Shown piece by piece: positions 7,105 through 15,727 of a DNA stretch of 62,112 bases (the first letter of the stretch is position 1; each line of letters begins with the position of its first letter). Both the position numbers and the translations under genes were made by a program. Origin of the DNA: Streptomyces odontomachi (lineage in GTDB: Bacteria; Actinomycetota; Actinomycetes; Streptomycetales; Streptomycetaceae); NCBI RefSeq assembly GCF_024435355.1, contig NZ_JAMJWG010000036.1:1-62112 (forward strand), given 5' to 3'. The notes below the pieces were generated by a model. That model searched no databases. It had not been told where the DNA came from and saw only the letters and a program-made list of their open reading frames with translations.

Positions 7105-8769
7105 ATGCACACCGACATCGAGCGCTGTGTACGCGCCGTCCAGTCGAAGGACGCACGGTTCGACGGCTGGTTCTTCACGGCCGTGGTGACCACCGGCATC
7201 TACTGCCGGCCGAGCTGCCCGGTCGTGCCGCCCAAGCCCGAGAACATGCGGTTCTATCCGAGTGCCGCCGCCTGCCAGCAGGCCGGGTTCCGCGCCTGCA
7301 AGCGCTGCCGCCCGGACGCCACACCCGGCTCACCCGAGTGGAACGAGCGGGCCGACCTCGTCGCCCGCGCCATGCGCTTGATCGCCGACGGGGTCGTCGA
7401 CCGGGACGGCGTGCCGGGCCTGGCCGCCCGGCTCGGCTACAGCGCCCGGCAGATCGAGCGGCAGCTGCTCGCCGAGCTGGGCGCCGGGCCGCTGGCACTG
7501 GCCCGCGCCCAGCGCGCGCAGACCGCCCGGCTGCTGATCGAGACCACCGCGCTGCCCATCTCCGAGATCGCCTTCGCCGCCGGCTTCGCCTCGATCCGCA
7601 CCTTCAACGAGACGGTGCGCGAGGTCTTCGGGCTGTCCCCGAGCGAGCTACGGGCCCGCGTCCCGAAGGCGACCGCCCGTACCGCGGCCACCGCCACCAC
7701 CGCGGCGATCCCCGGCGGGGCCGGTTCCGGTTCCGGCGGGGCCGCCCCCAGACCCGGTGCCTCCGGGACCGGCGGCGCGCTCTCCCTGCGGTTGCCGTTC
7801 CGTGCCCCGCTCAACCCCGACAACCTCTTCGGGCACCTCGCCGCCACGGCCGTGCCCGGCGTGGAGGAGTGGCGCGACGGCGCGCTCCGCCGCACCCTGC
7901 GGTTGCCCTACGGGCACGGCATCGTCGCCCTCAGCCCGCGCCCCACCCACATCGACTGCCGGCTCACCCTCACCGACCTGCGGGACCTCCCCGTGGCCAT
8001 CAGCCGGTGCCGTCGCATGCTGGACCTGGACGCCGACCCCGTCGCGGTGGACGACCGGCTGCGTGCCGACGAGCTGCTGGCACCGCTCGTCGAGAAGGCG
8101 CCGGGCCGCCGGGTGCCGCGCACCGTCGACGAGGCCGAGTTCGCGGTCCGTGCGGTGCTCGGCCAGCAGGTCTCCACGGCCGCCGCCCGCACCCACGCGG
8201 CCCGTCTCGTGCTCGCGCACGGTGAGCCGATCGACGACCCGGAGGGCGGACTCACCCATCTCTTCCCGACTCCCCAGGCGCTCGCCGCGCTGGACCCGGA
8301 GCGACTCGCGTTGCCGCGCAGCCGGCGCAACACGCTCATCCACCTCGTCGGACTGCTCGCCGACGGCAGCCTGCGGCTCGGCGCGGAGAGCGACTGGGCC
8401 GAGGCGCGCGACCGGCTCAGCGCGCTGCCCGGCTTCGGACCGTGGACGGTCGAAGTGATCGCGATGCGGGCGCTGGGCGACCCGGACGCCTTCCTCCCGA
8501 CCGACCTCGGCATGCGCCGCGCGGCCGAGCACCTGGGCCTGCCCGGCAGCCCGGCGGCGCTCACCGCGCACGCCGCCGCCTGGCGCCCCTGGCGGGCCTA
8601 CGCCGTCCAGTACCTGTGGGCCACGGACGACCACCCCATCAACCTCCTGCCGACGTCCAACTCGGACCCCGGCACCGCGGACAGGACCCGCCGCACCGCG
8701 CGGGCGGTGGCTCCGGCCACGGCCCGTACGGTCGCGGAGCCCGCGGCCAAGACCCACGTGACCATGTGA
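7105..8769 (+). CDS. alkA: Bifunctional Ada-type regulator / AlkA 3-methyladenine DNA glycosylase
   Basis: A 554-residue fusion acting in the adaptive response to DNA alkylation. Residues 1-75 are an Ada zinc domain with Cys34, Cys38, Cys65 and Cys68 (C-x3-C ... C-x2-C). In Ada the first of these takes methyl groups from DNA phosphotriesters. Residues about 85-180 are an AraC-type HTH (LGYSARQIERQLLAELG; AFAAGFASIRTFNETVREVF). A low-complexity Ala/Thr/Gly linker follows, then the AlkA N-terminal domain and the HhH-GPD glycosylase core, with LPGFGPWTVEVIAMRALG and DAFLPTDLGMRRA supplying the hairpin and catalytic Asp. The start at 7105 (MHTDIERC) matches what I recall of family N-termini, although an in-frame ATG lies at 7054. 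It is coupled to ogt. Confidence 0.9.
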   Translation: MHTDIERCVRAVQSKDARFDGWFFTAVVTTGIYCRPSCPVVPPKPENMRFYPSAAACQQAGFRACKRCRPDATPGSPEWNERADLVARAMRLIADGVVDRDGVPGLAARLGYSARQIERQLLAELGAGPLALARAQRAQTARLLIETTALPISEIAFAAGFASIRTFNETVREVFGLSPSELRARVPKATARTAATATTAAIPGGAGSGSGGAAPRPGASGTGGALSLRLPFRAPLNPDNLFGHLAATAVPGVEEWRDGALRRTLRLPYGHGIVALSPRPTHIDCRLTLTDLRDLPVAISRCRRMLDLDADPVAVDDRLRADELLAPLVEKAPGRRVPRTVDEAEFAVRAVLGQQVSTAAARTHAARLVLAHGEPIDDPEGGLTHLFPTPQALAALDPERLALPRSRRNTLIHLVGLLADGSLRLGAESDWAEARDRLSALPGFGPWTVEVIAMRALGDPDAFLPTDLGMRRAAEHLGLPGSPAALTAHAAAWRPWRAYAVQYLWATDDHPINLLPTSNSDPGTADRTRRTARAVAPATARTVAEPAAKTHVTM

Positions 8770-8783
8770 AACAGGTGACTCTC

Positions 8784-9284
8784 GTGAACCACCCCACCAC
8801 GCACACCGTGATCGACAGCCCTTACGGGCCGCTGACCCTGGTGGCCACCGACAGCGTGCTCTCCGGTCTCTACATGACCGACCAGCGCCATCGTCCCGCC
8901 GACGAGGACTTCGGCGACCGCGGCGACCCCGGTGACGCACCGTTCCGCACGGTCGTCGACCAGCTGTCGGCGTACTTCGCCGGCGACCTCAAGGAGTTCG
9001 ACCTGCCGCTGAAGCTGGCCGGCACACCGTTCCAGCAGCGTGTCTGGCAGCAGCTCCAGCGCATCCCGTACGGCGAGACCTGGTCCTACGGCAAGCTGGC
9101 CGACGCGCTCGGCAACCCGAAGGCGTCGCGTGCCGTGGGCCTCGCCAACGGCAAGAACCCGATCGGCATCATCGTCCCGTGCCACCGCGTCATCGGCGCC
9201 AACGGCAACCTGACCGGCTACGGCGGCGGCCTGGAGCGCAAGAAGCAGCTGCTGGACTTCGAACGGGGGACGGCACTGTTCTGA
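8784..9284 (+). CDS. ogt: Methylated-DNA--protein-cysteine S-methyltransferase
   Basis: A 166-residue suicide repair protein that transfers the O6-methyl group of guanine to its own cysteine. The active-site motif IIVPCHRVIGANG, the preceding helix FQQRVWQQLQRIPYGETWSYG and the closing GGLERKKQLLDFE are all intact. Two starts are possible. The GTG at 8784 has AGGTGA 6 nt upstream and is preferred. The GTG at 8766 overlaps the alkA stop as GTGA and adds six residues. Together with ada-alkA it forms an alkylation-repair operon ending in a strong hairpin. Confidence 0.92.
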   Translation: MNHPTTHTVIDSPYGPLTLVATDSVLSGLYMTDQRHRPADEDFGDRGDPGDAPFRTVVDQLSAYFAGDLKEFDLPLKLAGTPFQQRVWQQLQRIPYGETWSYGKLADALGNPKASRAVGLANGKNPIGIIVPCHRVIGANGNLTGYGGGLERKKQLLDFERGTALF

Positions 9285-9336
9285 ACCGTTCCGATCCCGG
9301 ACTGTTCTGACCTGCGACGTATGACCTCTGGCCGGG

Positions 9337-9365
9337 CCGACGGTCACCCCCCGGGTGGCCGTCGG
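9337..9365. terminator. Bidirectional hairpin between ogt and the sirtuin gene
   Basis: A 13-bp stem (CCGACGGTCACCC pairing with GGGTGGCCGTCGG, one T-G wobble) with a 3-nt loop. It sits between two convergent genes, 53 nt after the ogt stop and 12 nt from the stop of the minus-strand gene. Confidence 0.75.
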
Positions 9366-9376
9366 GCGTCGCGCCG

Positions 9377-10102
9377 CTACGGCACCAACTGTCCCAACAG
9401 TCGCGGCAGGGCGGTGCCGATCGGCTCCCGCACCACCTCGTCGGCGATGTCGTCGTACGGCGTCGGCTCGGCGTTGACGATGACGAGCCGCGCGTCGTGG
9501 TCGGCGGCGATTCCGGCGAGTCCGGCGGCGGGCTGCACCTGGAGGCTGGTCCCGACCGCGATGAACACATCGCAGGCCTTGGTGATCGCGACCGCCTCGG
9601 TCAGCACATCAGGATCGAGCGACTCGCCGAACATCACCGTCGCGGACTTCAGGATGCCGCCGCACTCCACGCAGTCCGGATCGGCCTCGCCCGCCTCGAC
9701 CCGGGCCAGCGCCTGGGCCATGTCGGAGCGGGCCCGGCACGTCATGCACACCACGGACCGTGCGGTGCCGTGCAGTTCGACGACCTTGCGGGTAGGCATC
9801 CCGGCGCGCTGGTGCAGGCCGTCCACGTTCTGCGTGATGACCCGTACCGGCACCCCCGAACGCTCCAGCTCCACCACGGCGCGGTGCGCCGCGTTCGGCT
9901 CGGCCTGGAGCGTGCGGTTCTTGCGGCGCAGCTGCCAGGACCGGCGGCGGATGTCCGGGTCGTTCATGTAGTACTCGAACGTGACGAGCTTCTGCGCCTC
10001 CGGGTCGCGGGTCCAGACACCCGCCGGACCGCGGTAGTCGGGGATGCCGGAGTCGGTGGAGATACCTGCGCCACTGAGGATGGCGACGAGAGGCTGGTCC
10101 AT
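9377..10102 (-). CDS. Sirtuin (Sir2/CobB) NAD-dependent protein deacylase
   Basis: A 241-residue class III deacylase that consumes NAD and yields nicotinamide and O-acetyl-ADP-ribose. All catalytic elements are visible: GAGISTDSGIPDYRG (NAD loop, residues 10-24), TQNVDGLH, the catalytic His in ELHG, the zinc pairs CMTC and CVECGG, GESL, GTSLQVQPAAGL and the adenine-pocket IVNAEPT. The length is typical. It may regulate acyl-CoA synthetases, as in other Streptomyces, but nothing in the sequence shows the target. It stands alone, convergent with the alkylation-repair operon. Confidence 0.93.
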   Translation of the reverse strand: MDQPLVAILSGAGISTDSGIPDYRGPAGVWTRDPEAQKLVTFEYYMNDPDIRRRSWQLRRKNRTLQAEPNAAHRAVVELERSGVPVRVITQNVDGLHQRAGMPTRKVVELHGTARSVVCMTCRARSDMAQALARVEAGEADPDCVECGGILKSATVMFGESLDPDVLTEAVAITKACDVFIAVGTSLQVQPAAGLAGIAADHDARLVIVNAEPTPYDDIADEVVREPIGTALPRLLGQLVP

Positions 10103-10209
10103 GGCTCGAGGGTAGGCCGGCCGGCCACCCGTGGGAAACGGGATCAGGCGGTTGTGCCGACCGTGCTCCGCTCCCGGTGGGTGCCGCCGGTCGAGGCGCC
10201 GTCCCGGTG

Positions 10210-10791
10210 TCAGTGCGCCCGGTGGCCGTCCTCCAGCTCGATGGGGCCCTCGCCGGTCTCCAGGCCCTCGAGCGCGGCGAGCACCCGACGGCTCGACGTG
10301 GCCGAGAGATGGCCCGGCACCTCGTCGGGGGCCACCAGGCGCCAGGACAGCAACTCCTCTTCCTGGAGCCTGATCGAGGCCAGTTGCTCGGGCGTGAGCA
10401 CCCCACCGTCGTAGAGGTAGGCGACCAGCGGTGGTCGTCCGGGGCCGCGCACCCAGTCCACCGCGAGGAGCCGGCCGGGCGGCACGTCGAGGCCGATCTC
10501 CTCGACGGTCTCCCGCCGGGCACCCTCGCGGGGTGTCTCCCCGCTGTCGGACTCCACGGTGCCGCCGGGCAGGCCCCAGCCCTCGCGGTAGTTCGGTTCG
10601 ACCAGCAGGACGTGGCCGTCGGCGTTCCTGAACAGCACGGCGGCGCCCACGAGTACCCGCGGCAGGGTCGCGATGTAGGCGGCGAACGCGGGGTCGGTGG
10701 CGGGGGTTGGGGTGTCCGGCGCCGGCGGCGCCGGGGCGGCGGGAGCCGCGGGCTCGGCAGAGGCAGCAGCTTCTTGATCGTCAGCAGTCAC
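10210..10791 (-). CDS. Nudix hydrolase
   Basis: A 193-residue Nudix-domain protein that hydrolyses a nucleoside diphosphate linked to another moiety; the substrate cannot be told from sequence. Residues 1-35 are an Ala/Pro-rich low-complexity leader. The core begins at about 45 (LVGAAVLFRNADGHVLLVEP). The Nudix box reads GGTVES...GETPREGA, then RRETVEEIGLD. The metal-binding REXXEE is intact, but the loop before GE is two residues longer than the consensus G-x5-E spacing. WGLPGG precedes it, as in ADP-ribose- and NUDT-type enzymes. It is divergent from glycerate kinase. Confidence 0.85.
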   Translation of the reverse strand: MTADDQEAAASAEPAAPAAPAPPAPDTPTPATDPAFAAYIATLPRVLVGAAVLFRNADGHVLLVEPNYREGWGLPGGTVESDSGETPREGARRETVEEIGLDVPPGRLLAVDWVRGPGRPPLVAYLYDGGVLTPEQLASIRLQEEELLSWRLVAPDEVPGHLSATSSRRVLAALEGLETGEGPIELEDGHRAH

Positions 10792-10912
10792 GCCGCACAG
10801 GGTAGTCAGTGCGGCCCGGCCGCGGTTGGGCGTGTGCGCCGGCGGGTGTGCGAGGCGGCTGCTCTGTGCAGGGAGTGCACCCTCCGGTTAAGGTCACAGC
10901 GGCGCGGCTGCC

Positions 10913-10939
10913 TTGACGTGCGCGACGTGCTTGACGTGC
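10913..10939 (+). repeat. Three 9-bp direct repeats upstream of glycerate kinase
   Basis: The consecutive units TTGACGTGC, GCGACGTGC and TTGACGTGC form a 27-bp tandem array ending 31 nt before the GTG start of the kinase. A regulator-binding site is possible. The TTGAC boxes could also serve as a -35. Confidence 0.5.
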
Positions 10940-10970
10940 GCAGGGCCCGAACAGCAAGGGGAGTGCGAAG

Positions 10971-12191
10971 GTGATCCCGCGGAACGCGACGGCGCAGGCG
11001 ACGGCGGGGGACGGCACCCCGAGAGTGCTGATCGCCGCTGACAAATTCAAGGGCTCGCTCACCGCCGTACAGGTCGCCGAGTGCGTCACGGCGGGGCTGC
11101 GCCGGGTGGTCCCGGGGCTGGACGTCGAGGCCCTGCCGGTCGCCGACGGTGGCGACGGAACGGTGAGCGCGGCGGTCGCGGCCGGCTTCGAGCGGCACGA
11201 GGCCGAGGTCACCGGGCCGCTGGGGGCGCCGGTGCGCGCGGCGTACGCGCTGCGCGGCGACACCGCCGTCGTGGAGATGGCCGAGGCCGCCGGGCTGCAC
11301 CTGCTGCCACCCGGTGTCTTCGCGCCGCGCACGGCGACCACCCACGGCGCCGGGGAGCTGCTGCGTGCCGCCCTTGACGCGGGGGCGCGCAGCGTCGTCT
11401 TCGGTGTCGGCGGCAGTGCCACCACCGACGGAGGGGCGGGCATGCTGACCGCGCTCGGCGCACGGTTCCTGGACGCCGGGGGAGCGCCGGTGGCGCCCGG
11501 TGGTGCGGCACTGCGCGACCTGGCCAGCGCGGACCTCTCCGGTCTCGATCCACGCCTGGCCGACCTGGACGTGGTCCTCGCCAGCGACGTCGACAACCCG
11601 CTGACCGGCCCGAAGGGTGCCGCCGCCGTGTACGGGCCGCAGAAGGGGGCGAGCGCCGACGACGTCGCCGTCCTGGACGCGGCGCTGGCCCACTACGCGG
11701 AAGTGTGGGAGGCCGCCGTGGGCGCACGCGCCGCGGAGTACGCCCGGGCGCCGGGCGCCGGCGCCGCGGGCGGCATCGGTTACGGGGCGCTCGTCGGGCT
11801 CGGGGCGCGCTTCCGGTCGGGGATCGAGGTGATGCTCGACGTGCTCGGGTTCGCGGCAGCGCTGGAGCGTGCCACGCTCGTCATCACCGGGGAGGGCTCG
11901 CTGGACGAGCAGACCCTGCACGGCAAGGCCCCCGCGGGCGTCGCGGCGGCGGCCGGTGACGCGGGCAAGGACGTCATCGCGGTGTGCGGGCGCCTCGCGC
12001 TGTCGGCCGACGCGCTGCGCGGCGCGGGCATCCGCCGCGCCTACGCCCTGACGGACGTGGAGCCCGATCCGGCGCGCTGCATGGCCCTGGCTGGTCCCCT
12101 CCTGGAGAACCTGGGCGAGCGCATCGCCCGGGACCTGCTGGTGGAGTCCCGGGGGCACGCGCGAGCCGGGAAGCCCCTTTCGGACGGGTAA
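10971..12191 (+). CDS. Glycerate kinase (GlxK/GarK family)
   Basis: A 406-residue kinase phosphorylating glycerate to 2-phosphoglycerate (the common product for this type I family), linking glyoxylate metabolism to glycolysis. Family hallmarks are IAADKFKGSLTA (residues about 20-31), VADGGDGT, a TTHGAGEL segment, GVGGSATTDGGAGML (the nucleotide-binding glycine loop), ASDVDNPLTGPKGAAAVYGPQKGA and ITGEGSLDEQTLHGKAP. It starts at the GTG at 10971. Only GCGAAG lies just before the start codon, so the ribosome site is weak. A strong hairpin follows. Glyoxylate released by the nearby ethylmalonyl-CoA pathway could feed it, but they are separate transcription units. Confidence 0.92.
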   Translation: MIPRNATAQATAGDGTPRVLIAADKFKGSLTAVQVAECVTAGLRRVVPGLDVEALPVADGGDGTVSAAVAAGFERHEAEVTGPLGAPVRAAYALRGDTAVVEMAEAAGLHLLPPGVFAPRTATTHGAGELLRAALDAGARSVVFGVGGSATTDGGAGMLTALGARFLDAGGAPVAPGGAALRDLASADLSGLDPRLADLDVVLASDVDNPLTGPKGAAAVYGPQKGASADDVAVLDAALAHYAEVWEAAVGARAAEYARAPGAGAAGGIGYGALVGLGARFRSGIEVMLDVLGFAAALERATLVITGEGSLDEQTLHGKAPAGVAAAAGDAGKDVIAVCGRLALSADALRGAGIRRAYALTDVEPDPARCMALAGPLLENLGERIARDLLVESRGHARAGKPLSDG

Positions 12192-12195
12192 CGCC

Positions 12196-12226
12196 GTGGG
12201 CCGGGCCCATGGAGGACCCGGCCCAC
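12196..12226. terminator. Hairpin between glycerate kinase and pssA
   Basis: A perfect 10-bp stem, GTGGGCCGGG/CCCGGCCCAC, with an 11-nt loop lies between convergent genes. It starts 5 nt after the kinase stop and ends 35 nt before the pssA stop. Confidence 0.8.
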
Positions 12227-12260
12227 GTTCGTGCGTGCCGGCACCGGCACCGGAGTACTG

Positions 12261-13115
12261 CTACGGCAGCTGTGCCGCCCGAGCCTCTCGCCGGTGGTCG
12301 CGGAAGTTGTGTACCCGCCGTGCCGTGGCGAACAACGGGATGACGGCACCCATCACCAGCTGGAGCGAGCAGCCGGTCTGCAACAGCAGCTGGCCGCCGG
12401 GGGCGTCGAAGGCCCATGCCGCGAGCAGGCCGATGCTGAGCACGATCCAGCCGAAGACGGCGCCCGCCAGCCGGCCACGCGGCTTGGGGTACTCCACCCG
12501 GCTCACCATCAGCCACGCGGTCCCGATGATCGCCATCAGGGTGGCCACGAACGGCAGCTCGAGCAGCACGATCGAGACGACCGTGAGCGCCCCGAAGGGG
12601 CTCGGCATGCCCTGGAACATGCCGTCCTTCAACGTGACGCAGGAGAATCTGGCGAGTCTGAGCACGACTGCGAGCAGCACCACGATCGCACCGACCGCCG
12701 CCACCCGCTGGTGCGCGTCGTCCGCGACCATGCCGTAGACCAGCACGAAGTACGCGGGTGCCAGGCCGAAGCTGATCAGGTCGGAGAGGTTGTCCAGCTC
12801 GGCGCCCATCGGGGAGCTGCGCAGCTTGCGCGCCACCAGCCCGTCGCAGAGGTCGAAGACGGCGGCGCACAGCATCAGGATCACCGCGGTGGCGGCCGAG
12901 TGCCGGGCCATGCCCGACTCGTCGCTGCCCGTGAGGTGCGGGATCAGGATGCCGGTGGTGGTGAAGTAGACGGCCATGAAGCCGCAGGTGGCGTTGCCCA
13001 GCGTGAGCGTGTCCGCTATCGACAGGCGCAGCGACAGCGGCATCTCCTCGCCGTCCTCGTCCGGCTCCGTCTCCGGCACCCAGCCGGCCTGCGTGTCGGG
13101 ATCAATCACGGTCAA
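12261..13115 (-). CDS. pssA: CDP-diacylglycerol--serine O-phosphatidyltransferase
   Basis: A 284-residue membrane enzyme making phosphatidylserine from CDP-diacylglycerol and L-serine. The CDP-alcohol phosphatidyltransferase signature DG-x2-AR-x8-G-x3-D-x3-D is complete: CDGLVARKL, SSPMG, then DNLSD. It has several hydrophobic helices after an acidic N-terminus. It overlaps the end of psd by 14 nt if the TTG at 13115 is used, which has GGGGTG 7 nt upstream. A GTG at 13109 is the alternative start. With psd it forms the phosphatidylethanolamine operon. Confidence 0.92.
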   Translation of the reverse strand: MTVIDPDTQAGWVPETEPDEDGEEMPLSLRLSIADTLTLGNATCGFMAVYFTTTGILIPHLTGSDESGMARHSAATAVILMLCAAVFDLCDGLVARKLRSSPMGAELDNLSDLISFGLAPAYFVLVYGMVADDAHQRVAAVGAIVVLLAVVLRLARFSCVTLKDGMFQGMPSPFGALTVVSIVLLELPFVATLMAIIGTAWLMVSRVEYPKPRGRLAGAVFGWIVLSIGLLAAWAFDAPGGQLLLQTGCSLQLVMGAVIPLFATARRVHNFRDHRREARAAQLP

Positions 13116-13767
13116 GGCGTGTCACCCCAGCCACGGTGTTCTGGCCGACCTCGACCGCGACCTCGACGCCACGCGGAAGGTAGAGGTCGACTCGCGAACC
13201 GAAACGGATCAGCCCGATCCGGTCGCCCTGCTCGACCTTGCTGCCGGTGGGGAGGTACGGCACGATGCGTCGGGCCACGGCGCCGGCGATCTGGATCATC
13301 TCTATGTCGCCGAGCTCGGTGTCGAAGTGCCAGATGACACGTTCGTTGTTCTCGCTCTCCTTGTTGAAAGCGGGGACGAAACCACCGGGGACGTGCTCCA
13401 CGGACGTCACGGTGCCGGGCAGCGGGGCACGGTTCACATGGACGTTCAGCGGGCTCATGAAGATCGCGACGCGGGTGCGGCCGTCCTTCCAGGGCATGAT
13501 GCTCTGCACCACGCCGTCGGCGGGTGACAGCACCCGGCCCTCGGGGATCTCGCGCTCCGGGTCGCGGAAGAACCACAGCATGCCGGCCGTGAGAGCGGTG
13601 GTGGGCACGGCGAGCACGGTCGCGGCCGACCGTGGGGACCGCAGGGCGCGGGCCAGCGACAGGGCTGCGACAGCGGCGGTCGGCAGCAGCCACGGCGATG
13701 CTCCGCGAGCAAGGCGTACCGGGAAGCGTACGCCGTCACGTGGTGCAGAGGTTTGGCTGTGGGGCAT
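13102..13767 (-). CDS. psd: Phosphatidylserine decarboxylase proenzyme
   Basis: A 221-residue, short-form (PSD-A type) decarboxylase that converts phosphatidylserine to phosphatidylethanolamine. The N-terminal membrane segment (residues about 24-62) is followed by WFFRDPEREIPEG, LSPADGVV, MSPLNVHVNRAP and HVPGGFVPAFNKESENNER. The self-cleavage site is RFGSRVD near residue 190, where the Ser becomes the pyruvoyl group. It is the first gene of the psd-pssA pair and is translationally coupled to pssA. It lies immediately downstream of the ethylmalonyl-CoA operon in the same orientation, a synteny I recall from other Streptomyces. Confidence 0.93.
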   Translation of the reverse strand: MPHSQTSAPRDGVRFPVRLARGASPWLLPTAAVAALSLARALRSPRSAATVLAVPTTALTAGMLWFFRDPEREIPEGRVLSPADGVVQSIMPWKDGRTRVAIFMSPLNVHVNRAPLPGTVTSVEHVPGGFVPAFNKESENNERVIWHFDTELGDIEMIQIAGAVARRIVPYLPTGSKVEQGDRIGLIRFGSRVDLYLPRGVEVAVEVGQNTVAGVTRLDRD

Positions 13768-13937
13768 GGATGACCTTCGTAGCGGATGATGCCGCGCACA
13801 TAAGGGGGACGGCGGCTTTCAGCGATCGTATCGGTTGCAGGGTGTAACTCGGCAAGCGAGCAAGCCGAGTCGGCTACCGGGACATGTTGACCGCGTGTGA
13901 CGTTCTTCTCGCCGACACCCCCTCACGGCCCCGGGGC

Positions 13938-15152
13938 CTATCCCAGATACCGATACTCTTCGAGCAGTCGCCTGCCGATGATCATCTTCTGGATTTCCGC
14001 GGTGCCTTCGCCGATCAGCAGCATCGGAGCCTCCCGGTAGAGGCGCTCGATCTCGTACTCCTTGGAGAAGCCGTAGCCGCCGTGGATCCGGAAGGAGTCC
14101 TCGACGACCTCCTTGCAGTACTCGGAGGCGAGGTATTTCGCCATCCCCGCCTCCAGGTCGTTTCGCTCCCCGGAGTCCTTTTTGCGTGCTGCGTTCACCA
14201 TCATGGCATGAGCGGCCTCGACCTTGGTAGCCATCTCGGCGAGCTTGAACTGGATCGCCTGGTGCTGGGCGATCGGCTTGCCGAAGGTGTGCCGCTGCTG
14301 GGCGTAGGCGACACCCAGCTCGAACGCACGCTGCGCGACACCGCAGCCACGCGCCGCGACGTTCACGCGCCCGACCTCCACCCCGTCCATCATCTGGTAA
14401 AAACCTCGCCCGGTCCTGCCGCCGAGCACGCGATTTGCCGGGATGCGCAGCCCGTCCATGATCATTTCGGTGGTGTCGACACCCTTGTAGCCCATCTTCT
14501 CGATCTTGCCGGGGATGGTGAGCCCGGGGCGCACGGCACCGAAGCCGGGCTCCTTCTCGACCAGGAAGGTCGTCATCGAACGGTGCGGTGCGCCGCCGTC
14601 GGCGCCTGCCGTGTCGTCGGTGTCCGTCCGGCACAACACCGCCACCAGCGAGGACGTGCCCCCGTTGGTCAGCCACATCTTCTGCCCGGTCAATACGAAG
14701 GTGTCATCCTCCCGCACCGCCTTCGACGTGATCGCGGACACATCCGAGCCCAGTCCGGGCTCCGACATCGAGAAGGCGCCGCGTACCCCGCCGGCCGCCA
14801 TGCGCGGCAGGAAGTACTCCTTCTGCTCGTCGGTGCCGTGCTGCTTGAGCAGGTACGCGACGATGAAGTGGGTGTTGATGATGCCGGACACCGACATCCA
14901 GCCGCGCGCGATCTCCTCCACGCACAGGGCGTAGGTGAGCAGTGACTCGCCGAGACCCCCGTACTCCTCGGGGATCATCAGGCCGAACAGGCCCAGCTCC
15001 TTCAGGCCGTCGACGATCTCCTGCGGGTACTCGTCCCGGTGCTCGAGCTCCGTGGCGACCGGAATGATCTCTTTGTCGACGAAGTCGCGGACCGTGGAGA
15101 TGATCTCGGCCTGGATCTCGGTCAGGCCGTGGGTCTGGGCGAGTCGGCTCAT
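13938..15152 (-). CDS. Acyl-CoA dehydrogenase, probable methylsuccinyl-CoA dehydrogenase of the ethylmalonyl-CoA pathway
   Basis: A 404-residue FAD-dependent acyl-CoA dehydrogenase. It shows the usual order: helical N-domain, AFSMSEPGLGSDVSAI (flavin/substrate loop), KMWLTNGG, RHTFGKPIAQHQAIQFKLAEM, RIHGGYGFSKEYEIERLYREA and IGEGTAEIQ, whose first Glu sits at the position of the usual catalytic base. Its place as the last gene of ccr-meaA-mcl-mch implies it oxidises (2S)-methylsuccinyl-CoA to mesaconyl-CoA. It is, however, about 140 residues shorter than the proteobacterial methylsuccinyl-CoA dehydrogenases I recall, so the substrate is inferred from context. GGAG sits near the end of mch, 4 nt separate the genes, and co-translation is likely. 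Confidence 0.85.
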   Translation of the reverse strand: MSRLAQTHGLTEIQAEIISTVRDFVDKEIIPVATELEHRDEYPQEIVDGLKELGLFGLMIPEEYGGLGESLLTYALCVEEIARGWMSVSGIINTHFIVAYLLKQHGTDEQKEYFLPRMAAGGVRGAFSMSEPGLGSDVSAITSKAVREDDTFVLTGQKMWLTNGGTSSLVAVLCRTDTDDTAGADGGAPHRSMTTFLVEKEPGFGAVRPGLTIPGKIEKMGYKGVDTTEMIMDGLRIPANRVLGGRTGRGFYQMMDGVEVGRVNVAARGCGVAQRAFELGVAYAQQRHTFGKPIAQHQAIQFKLAEMATKVEAAHAMMVNAARKKDSGERNDLEAGMAKYLASEYCKEVVEDSFRIHGGYGFSKEYEIERLYREAPMLLIGEGTAEIQKMIIGRRLLEEYRYLG

Positions 15153-15156
15153 CGGG

Positions 15157-15720
15157 TCAGTTCTCCTTGTCTTGCCGCGAGCTCGGCCGCGTACTCGGTC
15201 GTGCGTTCGACTGCGGGTCGGACTGGGGTGCGGGCCGGCCGGGCTGCTCCCCGCCGCGCTCCTGGACGTAGGCCTCGGTCGGCACCATCACCTTGCGCCG
15301 GAACACGCAGACGAGCGTGCCGTGCTGGTTGTGGCCGCGGGTCTCGACCTGGACGACGCCGCGGTCCGGGCGGGACCTGGACGGGGTCTTGCCGAGCACC
15401 GTCGTCTCGCCGTAGAGGGTGTCGCCGTGGAAGGTCGGGGCCACGTGCTTCAGCGACTCGACCTCGAGGTTGGCGATCGCCTTGCCCGACACGTCGGGTA
15501 CCGACATGCCGAGCAGCAGCGAGTAGACGTAGTTGCCCACCACGACGTTCTTCTTGAAGTCCGTCGTCTGCTCGGCGTAGTGCGCGTCGAGGTGCAGCGG
15601 ATGGTGGTTCATCGTCAGCAGGCAGAAGAGGTGGTCGTCGTACTCCGTGATCGTCTTGCCGGGCCAGTGCTTGTACACCGCGCCGACCTCGAACTCCTCG
15701 AAAGTGCGTCCGAACTGCAT
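15157..15720 (-). CDS. mch: MaoC-like (R)-hydratase, probable mesaconyl-CoA hydratase
   Basis: A 187-residue single hot-dog-fold protein with MaoC dehydratase features: GRTFEEFEVGAVYKH, then LFCLLTMNHHPLHLDAHYAE (the region of the hydratase Asp/His pair) and VVVGNYVYSLLLG. The tail of about 40 residues is Pro/Ser/Arg-rich. In the pathway it would hydrate mesaconyl-CoA to beta-methylmalyl-CoA. The proteobacterial Mch I know of is about twice this length with a double hot dog, so this actinobacterial version presumably works as a dimer. The start at 15720 (MQFGRTF) is favoured over 15777, which would overlap mcl. It lies 7 nt after mcl. Confidence 0.85.
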   Translation of the reverse strand: MQFGRTFEEFEVGAVYKHWPGKTITEYDDHLFCLLTMNHHPLHLDAHYAEQTTDFKKNVVVGNYVYSLLLGMSVPDVSGKAIANLEVESLKHVAPTFHGDTLYGETTVLGKTPSRSRPDRGVVQVETRGHNQHGTLVCVFRRKVMVPTEAYVQERGGEQPGRPAPQSDPQSNARPSTRPSSRQDKEN

Positions 15721-15727
15721 GGCTGTC

